A stretch of 64,000 nucleotides of DNA from Phoronis australis (taxonomy: Eukaryota; Phoronida; Phoronidae), in assembly GCA_002633005.1 (NCBI GenBank), contig NMRA01000529.1, positions 186,001 through 250,000 on the forward strand, given 5' to 3'. Below are positions 50,801 through 61,200 of this stretch, piece by piece. The translations under genes and the position numbers were made by a program. Position 1 is the stretch's first letter. Each line of letters opens with the position of its first letter. The notes under the pieces were generated by a model. The model was not told where the DNA came from. It did not search any database and was given only the letters and a program-made list of their open reading frames with translations.

Positions 50801-53800
50801 CATGGGATAGAAAATCGAGTTATTGTTTCACAACAGTTTTTGTCAGCAAACACTGAATTAGCATGCGCTCAAACGGCCTCGGTGTCCGGTCAATTAGTTT
50901 TATTGCACCTAAAGCCGGTAACGCGGTGATTTATTCATTGCTGGCTTCTCAGTCAAATATTTGCACTAACGAACACTCCACAGGCATTACTAATTGCATC
51001 GAATGAGACAGACTTTTTTCAGTTTTATATAAGTATTGGTTAGGGTGAGAAAAATTCATTTTGAAACAGAACAATCACTAATGAACGTCAACATGGCATC
51101 TAGCAATCCCTACTTAAACGAGAGCTCATCCGACGAAGACTTCGCAGGTGGATCGTTAAGTTTCACAGGCTATCAGTTGGAACCGGAATACAGTGATGGA
51201 GAAATACTAGAAGCGCCGTGAACAAACTCAGGCTACGGAACGTATGCATCTGGTAAGCCGGCATTCGTTAGACTCACTGTCGACGACTGCAGGCCACAGA
51301 CACGGAGATGATTCACGGCTTCATACTCGCTATTCTCAGCGTACTTTTCATTCTTCACTACCGCGAGCCACTTCCTAAGCTCGAGGAAGTCGAAAAAACG
51401 ATATACCCGCTTTCCTCGCAGGGGTGTCCACAGCATTCAAACTGATGAACTCCCTCGGAAGTAATATAGTTAATGAAAGAGACAAGACACCGAAAAACAA
51501 GCGTCCCAGTGTTGCACATGGGAAAAGGTGTGGGAACGACGAATGTTCAGAGCCTCTGAGGGGGAAAGGACGCAGGCTCTTAAAAGTAGGTTTTATCAAC
51601 AGTCTCTCTAGCTATAGAGATAAGTATGACTCAGCAATTTTTATTCACTTTTGCACATTACACCAAGATTTTTCTTGGTGATGCTTTTTACTTAGGAGGA
51701 CTTGCTTTTCTTTGGTGTACTAGAGACGATTTTCGAGAGAAGTGAGTCACTGAGCCTCAAAAGATACAGAGCTAAGGCATAGCCTACCAGTTCCGTGGAA
51801 TAGCATGTTAAGTCACCAACCAAAGAAATTGTGTCATAAGTGACAACACGCCAGCACTTCGGCTTCAAATGATGTCTAGAAGTCTCCGAGATGAGGAAAG
51901 TACGGTATCATTAGAATGCAGTAAGCCCATAAAATGGATTTAGTTTTGATTCGCAATACAGTATGCTTGGATGATTTATGAACCATTGTCATTAGTTGAA
52001 CCTGTCTATTTAAAGCAGATCAATGACGACAGTCACCTGGTAGGACACACCATTTCGGATCTTCCGACGGACGCCATATTAGCCCGGCTACATTCAACTT
52101 CTTGCGCATAACGTTGACCTAATTCCAGTGTACATGTGTAATACACCAAAGAGCATCTTTTTAAAAACTATCTTGTCAAAAAGTATCATCATGACACCAT
52201 CTTGACATTTGAGGGGATTCTGCTGTCATAATATAATTTAGGCTGCCTGATGCAGCTTTGGAAACAGCGTGATCCTCACATTTCCCATTTTTTTCAATAC
52301 TTTTATTTACCCAGAAAGCATGTCATTAATGAATAGTAGATACGGCTGGGGTTGGGTAGCCCTAACTACGTATCTTTACAACTTACTAGAGTACATGTAT
52401 AATACATCATATTAATTAAACAAATAACTATCTGGAAAATACTCCTAATGATTGGGTGAATAATTAGCCGAGAATTTTATGAAAGGAGGGACGGGAAGGG
52501 GAGGACTTTCACGCACTCATTCACACTCACATTCACACAGTTTAAGTAACTTAACTTATGCTTACATTTACGTGGGTGCATATTTATGAAAAGGTCAATT
52601 TTCTTATTGTAGTTTTGCGACTGGGAAGCAAATGAAAGACTTTCAACAACAATTTTAGCTATCGATGACGTCAGACCGGATGCTAGCACGCTTTGGAGGA
52701 CAAAGGAGAAACGTAACCTTTGGTTTATTGAATCACGTTCAACCTCATACATTACAGAAAGATATTTTCACTTCCAAGTCAAAGTTACCCCCTTTCTCTC
52801 GCTGCCATGGAGTGCCTGCTGGTTGGTCAATAGAGGCAAACAGTCACCAAGTGTGTTTAGACGTTATACCTGTAAGGGTCCCTTCTCTTTTGTTGCTTTC
52901 GCTTGAACAGTAAGAAACTTAAAACTTGCCTTCGCTAACTTGTGTTCCATTGACGTCAACAATGGTGCCGTTGATGTATTGGATGCCAATCCATAAACTT
53001 ACGTTCTGCCTGTTGCCATTCAGCTGGGTCGCCTAAAACATCCAAACATTAGCGTTCGCTGAGAACGTATCCTTTCATTTTAGTTTTGGCTCTGCGTCTA
53101 ATCTAGAAAGTTTGCCTCTTTTCGTTTAAAGTAAAAGTACCAGAAAATTGACGCATAAAATGAAAGCATACGTTAAAGGAGAATGCCACCCAAAAAAACA
53201 AACCTACATGTATTTTGTATCAATATAGATAGGGTCGTTCTACATGATAAGAGCACCTTCGGTTGCGTTACCTGACACCTCACGGCAGACGGAGGTGTTG
53301 AAATTATCCAATGACGTCATCGGTTTCACGCGCAGTCTGTTCAGCAGTTCACAACAGGGTTTGCTGGTGTCAGCTTATCGCTTGAATTCATCGTATAACA
53401 CCAAAAATTCATCAAAATTTGATACAAAATCCTTAAAAATGCACCGAGTTCTTATAGAAACGGGTTGTTTTATTTCGCTGTTACGGATTTATTGGTATTT
53501 GGACACACCGTAGCCTACAAAGTTGGTCAGGCCAATTTAGGCCTACCAAGGTCCGTAGCAGGTCGAGTTTTGGCTTCTGTTCGGAGATAAATTCGAAATA
53601 TTCTTCTTTGAAATACAGACCGTAGAACCTAGATCTGTGTTGTTTAGACTTGTGATTTTTTTAGGTCTAAACTCACAAAACGCTTGTTATCCCGGCCAGT
53701 GGCTCGGAACCCGATCAGGCCCGTCGCGGCCGGACTGACTCGTTATTTCGGTTAGTGGCTCGGAACCCTATCAGATCCGTCGCGGCTGGACTGAATACAT

Positions 53801-56800
53801 CATGAACATAAACCAGCCTAAAATGGAAACTAAACTGCCAGTCAAGAAAGTATTTTACTAGTGAGCCAAAGAAGTAATGTACACGTGATTATGTTAGTGA
53901 TTTAGCCAAGAAACTGCAAATCTATACTGTACTTACTCGTCGGGCCAGACCGCGAATTCAGGTTCCCCTTTGGCCACAGAACCGTCATCGCAGAAGTTGT
54001 ACATTGACAATGATGATTATTTAAGTAATGTATATGTAAATAAAGATTCCGCTAATGACCTGGCCGTGGAACAAAAAATCGATTTATTGTCTCACAACAG
54101 TTTCTGTCAGCAAACACTAAATTAGCATGTGCTCATTTGGTCGTGATGTCCGCCGGGTCAATTAGTTTTATTGCACCTAAAGTCGTTAACGCAGTGATTT
54201 ATTCATTGCTGGCTTCTCAAATCATTTGCACTCACGAACACTCCAAAGACATGATTACAAATTACATCTAATGAGACAGACATTGTTTCAGTTTTATATA
54301 AGTATTGGTTAGGGTGATAATAATTCATTTTGAAACAAAACGCTCAGTAAAAAACGTCAACAAGGCAACTCGAAATTCCGATTTGGAGGAGTGCTCATCT
54401 GACGAAGACTTCCCAGGTATAGATACATGTAGTTAGGTTTCTCAGGATATCAGTTCGAACCAGAATACGCGTACCGATCAATAAATATTAGGGAAGCGCC
54501 GCGAACGTGCACAGACAATGGAAAACACTCTCAATAACCTGTCATTGTGTCAATGCGCTAACTGCACCATAATGGAAACGACTGACGCATGCGTTTGTTG
54601 CCACGAAATTCAACATGTGGAACGCCTCTTGGAGAAATGCGTCTCACGGATCAACCTGGTTTTGCACCGCATCTGAACAGAGGTGTGCTCACGACGTTTT
54701 TATGACTGGGAAAAGGAACTTACGAAAACATCCTACACTCAGAGGATCAAACAGAAGCCTGTCGAACGAGTAAGTCACCAAACAGGTTATTTAACATGCT
54801 CGCACCCACCCTAAAATATAGCGGGGGACCTGCCGAACGCAAACCCACTAGGCACAGCATCTGACTTCAGCCTCGGTCGCTTTTTCTGCCCTAACATGAA
54901 CTGTTTGGCAAGCCGAAATTCGTCAGTGAAATCCCGTCCTCGAAATGTCGGTCACAGAAACGGAGATGTTCACGGCCTCGTACTTGGTATGAACGCCGTA
55001 CTTTTCATATTTCAATGCCGCGAGCCACTTTCGAAGCATTTCGGGCTCGATCCCGAGGAAATCGAGAAAACGTTGTACCCGCTTTCCTCGCAGCTTCATA
55101 GTTTGCGCAAGCGGGAACGACTCATCACACCATGGCGGCACTCATTTGCAGATGAACCACTGAAATCGCTGCGGAGTTTCTCACCTTCCTCACAGGTTAA
55201 CGCGACACCTCTCGGCGAGGTGAGAACCACCGTGTACGAGCCGATACGGCCACAGACCGATTAAGACGGTAAATAAGACTAATCACATCGGGTGGCATTG
55301 TCCTTTAAGTTGGAGGTTCGTTTCTTGAAACTAAGCTGTACCTAAAAACAAATAGTACAGCTCACTGTAACATATGCAGATAGTCAACATTCTAAACCAA
55401 CTGCAAAATCGACATGGGATAATTCGAGACTTGAACGACATACAGCTGTACATGTGTATTCACCGAAACCAGGCTATACCAAAAGTGCAACCCTCTGATG
55501 TGGAATGCAACCATTTTCGTTCGATGCAATGTTCGTTAGTCTCCATGTGACGTGTACAATCTATGGTGTACACGTACAGTTCTACATAAAAAATGCAAGC
55601 TTGTACAATCAATTTTAAGTCAAATTCCTAAGCAATAGAAATATTTCCTCGATGGTAAAACAACGCAAGATGTAAGATTAACGATCGAATGCCAAAGTAT
55701 TTACTTGTTTACCAACTGTATATGTATTGGTTTCTTTTGATCAGCTAAAACTTGTATCACTCGTATCTAGGAAACACAGTTTTAATTCACTCAAATCAAT
55801 CGAACCTTGATTTTCAGATATACAACTGAACAATTATTGGAAGTTAATAAAGTTTTCACAGTTCCGACAAAAGAGCTACCTGTATTAAACATTTTCTCTG
55901 GCCCCTACGCTCTGTAAAGTTTGCCTCGAGTGTCACCCAATCGAGAGGCTACGCGCATAGGACATTTGAATGCACGTGATGATAAATGCACAGGTTATTG
56001 CTAATAACCAGTAAGCACAGTATTAGCCTGGCCATATCAATATGACCATGCTCCCAAAATGAAAATGAAGTTGCCTTATTTTTTTAGTTGGCTGAGTTTT
56101 TGTGTCTCAGATTCAATCTTGGGATGGAATCGTGAGTTTCTTTGAAACATAAATGAAAGTAACGCCACTGACTGTCCTCTGAGTCACAAAATTTGCAGGA
56201 TTCGCAGAAGCAGTTATTCACCACAATATACGACTTACACTGAAACTGTGTTGCACAAGTAATTATGATTATGTGCACACAATAACGTCGTAAGGAAACG
56301 AAAGAATGAGCGAAAGTACAATCCAAGTTTTGCAATGAATTTGCTAGTGCAAGTATTTTGAATGTTAATCTCGCTTGCACCAGTAGCGATCGTTTACAAG
56401 TGCAAACGTATACACTGAAGAATTAAGCGGTACAATTACAACTACTGAGAAGTGTTGACTTAAGAGGAACATATTCAAAGATACTTTAAGCTTTGTGCAA
56501 AAATTGGTTCAACTATTTCCTTTTTCACAATCAATTGTTTTGCGCAGCATCAAGCTCGCAGTTCCCTATATGTGTGTTGTCTGCAAAACTCCACCCTTTG
56601 CAAAGGCCACTCTCGTCTCTTCAACCGCTCTCAGCACATAGCCTTTCCCTGAGCCCCTCCATCCCAAATCAGTAACGTAAAATCTAACCTGTTCCCCAAT
56701 CCAGATTTGTTCTTCTTTGTCCTCCGGCACAACCAGTTGTAGTACTCTTTGCTGGCAATAGAGGGATGCATTATACCAATCCATGGTGCTGTTAGAGAAC

Positions 56801-59800
56801 AAGTATTGTACACCTTTTCTTGACACCCAGCTGTCTGCATTGTATAAGTCTAGCAACAAAAAAATACGTGAAATAAGTTTTCGACTATAGATAACCTAAT
56901 GCGTAGTGTGCTGTCCGAACAATGTTCCTCCGGCGAAATGCCAAGCCAACATGAGCAATTATATGGATCATAACGTCAAAGCTATTGTTTGTACTAATAA
57001 GATTTGTACAGATTATGAAGTTGAGGTAATCTCCTTAGTGGCCTCTCATAAATGTATGTTTATTAACGCTATTTTAATATTCAGACACTGACTTTCACCG
57101 AGGTCAATGCAATGGTTTTCAGATCACAAATGTGATAATTACCAAGGCAGGGTCCGAAAACATGAACACTCCGACCGAATGTGAAAGTTCATAACAGTTT
57201 AATATTATATGTAGGATAGCGTCCGCTAAATAATTCATCCGGGATAGAGGCTGTGTTTGCTCTTTCGCCCGGGTCGTAACAGCATGGTCGATCGATCATT
57301 CGATAACCTTTTTAAGCTGTCTCTTACGCATAACTTGTGGAGACATAATAAAAGACGATCAGGAAATTGTAGGACTAAGAATTAGTCAGTAAAATTAATA
57401 GAGATTAAGAATTTTCACTTTGCGATAGAAAGGAGTTTTGCAAGCCGTTCTGCCATTCAAAGTCCCCAATGCACACCACACATTGCGGAAGTACAAGGTA
57501 GTTAAATAGTCTTATCAAGGCAAGTGCAAACCTTGTTTGAGCCCCCGTCACACCAGAGGCGCGGTTTTTGGTCAAAACCGCCATCACCGTAGTGACACCA
57601 CCAGTATTGATTCATACTTTCCCCTACCCGTCACACAAGTTTTTCTCTGCAGGGCTACTAATTAACCAAGGCGGAGCCACGACGGTGTCACTGCAGACAG
57701 GGCGATCCTATTGAGTTAACAATGTAGATTGATGGCAGTGCCCCGCCGATCGTTGGCGGAAGGAGTGCGGTGTTGGCGGCAGCACTGCGGGGCCAGTGAG
57801 GTAATACTGAGGGAATGGGGGCACTATTGCGGTGCCTTTGCGGCAACAGGACGGCTCCATGACGTCTGCGCGGTGGCTATAAATGGGAGGTGGTTTTCGG
57901 TGGAATTCATTAACGTATTTGCTCCCAATGAGGACGTTGCTACTGTTATTACTGTTATTATCACTTAGTGATACCGCCTAAACGTGCTACAACAGGACAG
58001 ACTGTCGGAGTGGGGAAAGCCAGCAAGAAGACACGTACTCTAACACCAGCAGATGGTGAGCAAGGATGGTTGGGCTGCTGGTGCTGAAGATGCTGCTGAG
58101 TCTGACTACCAGTCCGAAGCCAGCCAACCAAAGAAGAAATAGGTCCGTGCTGATGAGGAGGAGGAAGAGGACATGGCGGAGTACTTAGGTAACCACCCAG
58201 AGCTTTATAACAAGAAGCTCGATGCTTATAAAGATAAAGTGAAGAATGGAGTGATGTGGGTTTAGCCAGGTTTGATAAGCCAGTAGCATTCCTGCTGGTA
58301 TGGTATTGGGCATCAGACATGTGTCCATATCCACCATTATCTATCCAGAAGAATTCGTAATCGGCGTCAACAAGTTCCATCAACACCATTTCTTGTTCAT
58401 GTTCTGCCTGCTGTTGCTGCACATACAGCAACTGCTAAGGCCATCAAATGTGTATTATAACATGTATCTATCATTCTGTTGAGCTTTCGATACTGACTGT
58501 CGATCTGAGCTGTTTGAATATTATTAGAACGCTAAAATTTCAGATAAAAACCGCCGTACCACCGAGAAAGTCCACGCTTTTGACAGATTCCGAGGGGCTA
58601 CGGTGATCAATGGCGGAACCACTGCGGTTTATGCGGTACAAGCACCACAGTGCCACCCGCACCTCCGGTGTGACGGAGTATTACCTGCTTGTACCTATGT
58701 ATCGTAAATTCTGTTAGCTGTAAACCCTACGAAGTATGAATTTTCTGAAAGATGAATAAATTTACTAACAACATGTTCTGTTTCTATGTATGTGTATTTA
58801 CTTTAAAGTCCTTGTTGCAAACTGCCCATGTGGTTCTAGTATCCGAAAATACTTACTACATAAAATCTTATGTTCGACACCCTTTCTTTACATTCTTTTC
58901 GCCTTTCTTGCCAAAAGCGATTTTTCAACCGTATTTGACCCTTTTCTCTGAGCGTATGATTACCGGTTGTCATCGGTTATTTCCGTACCCACATTTCCGG
59001 CTCATCAGTTCAGGAACTTGTCCTGAANNNNNNNNNNNNNNNNNNNNNNNNNNNNNNNNNNNNNNNNNNNNNNNNNNNNNNNNNNNNNNNNNNNNNNNNN
59101 NNNNNNNNNNNNNNNNNNNNNNNNNNNNNNNNNNNNNNNNNNNNNNNNNNNNNNNNNNNNNNNNNNNNNNNNNNNNNNNNNNNNNNNNNNNNNNNNNNNN
59201 NNNNNNNNNNNNNNNNNNNNNNNNNNNNNNNNNNNNNNNNNNNNNNNNNNNNNNNNNNNNNNNNNNNNNNNNNNNNNNNNNNNNNNNNNNNNNNNNNNNN
59301 NNNNNNNNNNNNNNNNNNNNNNNNNNNNNNNNNNNNNNNNNNNNNNNNNNNNNNNNNNNNNNNNNNNNNNNNNNNNNNNNNNNNNNNNNNNNNNNNNNNN
59401 NNNNNNNNNNNNNNNNNNNNNNNNNNNNNNNNNNNNNNNNNNNNNNNNNNNNNNNNNNNNNNNNNNNNNNNNNNNNNNNNNNNNNNNNNNNNNNNNNNNN
59501 NNNNNNNNNNNNNNNNNNNNNNNNNNNNNNNNNNNNNNNNNNNNNNNNNNNNNNNNNNNNNNNNNNNNNNNNNNNNNNNNNNNNNNNNNNNNNNNNNNNN
59601 NNNNNNNNNNNNNNNNNNNNNNNNNNNNNNNNNNNNNNNNNNNNNNNNNNNNNNNNNNNNNNNNNNNNNNNNNNNNNNNNNNNNNNNNNNNNNNNNNNNN
59701 NNNNNNNNNNNNNNNNNNNNNNNNNNNNNNNNNNNNNNNNNNNNNNNNNNNNNNNNNNNNNNNNNNNNNNNNNNNNNNNNNNNNNNNNNNNNNNNNNNNN

Positions 59801-61141
59801 NNNNNNNNNNNNNNNNNNNNNNNNNNNNNNNNNNNNNNNNNNNNNNNNNNNNNNNNNNNNNNNNNNNNNNNNNNNNNNNNNNNNNNNNNNNCTGAATGAA
59901 TTGTACTTCCGGGTTCGCGGCAAGTTCAAAATGGCGGTGTTTCTTCGGGTGCGAATCGTGAGTGGCGCGATCATTTAAACTGTTTTCGAGTACGGATCGT
60001 GTATTAGTTATGGGGTAGGTACTTCTTGGATCCTTATAACATCTTCTAACCATGTAATAAGGGTTAACAACGCGTGAGACAAGGACTTTAATAGGAGATA
60101 CTTTAGTAAAAATGTATGTTTTGATTTTGAAATGAAATCTTAATTGTTTTGTTCTTCCAATTATGTTGATCCTTTTTCAACAGGTTGATAACGGCATTTT
60201 TGAGGGAATAGCGTCCAGATTTTTATATTAGGTCCTAGGTTTTCGGAACGACTTCTTCAATAATCAGGAGTACGATCGTTATTGCTCAAAATGCTCTAAG
60301 ACGTCGATAATTAAAAAATAAGACCTATTTCAGAAATCTGAGACATGGTTCCCTCGGACCGAGAAATGCAGTTATCAATACGTTGACAAAAAAACCAATA
60401 TGATTGGAGAAACAACATTTTAAGTCTCTGTTCAAAGTAAACTTAAAGTTGTTTCATTAAAAATGAATATTTTGGGAAAATGACAACTGATCAAGAGTAA
60501 TTGATTGTGTTAAGAAATTGACGAACCCATCAGAAAATGTGCATTTTGCAGTGGTTAGACCCAGGCCTGTAGCNGGGGGGGGGGGGGGTCACACACAAAC
60601 ACCTTGACTTGCCACTAGACCATAAGCTTACATTTACTCAAAACTGTCGCAAAAGTATACAAATTAATCAATCCAATTATAATATTGTGTCTCGTCATCT
60701 CAACGCCATGTATCTTGAAACTCTGTTAAAGGCTGTTGTACTACCACATCTAGATTACTGTGACATACTCTATCAACTGGCAAACGCTGGCATACTTCTT
60801 CAATTAGAAAGACTACAATACCAAGCAGCGTTAGCAATAGCAGGAGCATACAAAGGGTCCAACACAATCAAGGCTCTGAATAGTCTCAACTGGAGCAAAC
60901 TAGCAACCCTTCGTAAACTCCACCTGTCCATGTATACATTCAAAGTACTAAACAAGATAAACAATTATTCAAACAAAATCCTCTTTGACTCCTACATCTC
61001 TTCCAGTACACGAACAATACCAAAATGTTTACAAAAAATATTCTGACATTCCTCAAATGTATAACAAAATATTTTTTCTATATGGATGTGAACAAATCAA
61101 CCCAAATGAAAATAATTGTTTCTAGTCATTGTAATCTTAAT

Positions 61142-61200
<59 letters not shown>

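Larger units (their letters stand above)
57542..58680. mobile_element. Harbinger-like DNA transposon, deleted copy
   Basis: Inverted ends: CCCGTCACACCAGAGGCGCG on the left, and CTCCGTCACACCGGAGGTGC as reverse complement of the right. Subterminal motifs ATCACCGTAG recur. Inside are remnants of both typical Harbinger ORFs, in opposite orientations. A clean 3-bp target duplication was not found. Confidence 0.75.

Noticed and set aside
51233..51436. Minus-strand frames [20 protein letters not shown] and [20 protein letters not shown] (the latter at 54923-55141)
   Set aside because: Conserved between the two transposon copies because the DNA is; they face away from the P2X7-like ORF and match nothing I know, so not called as genes.
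58752..60053. Long apparent ORFs of 334-408 codons around 59 kb
   Set aside because: They are made of N; only short random flanks are real sequence.
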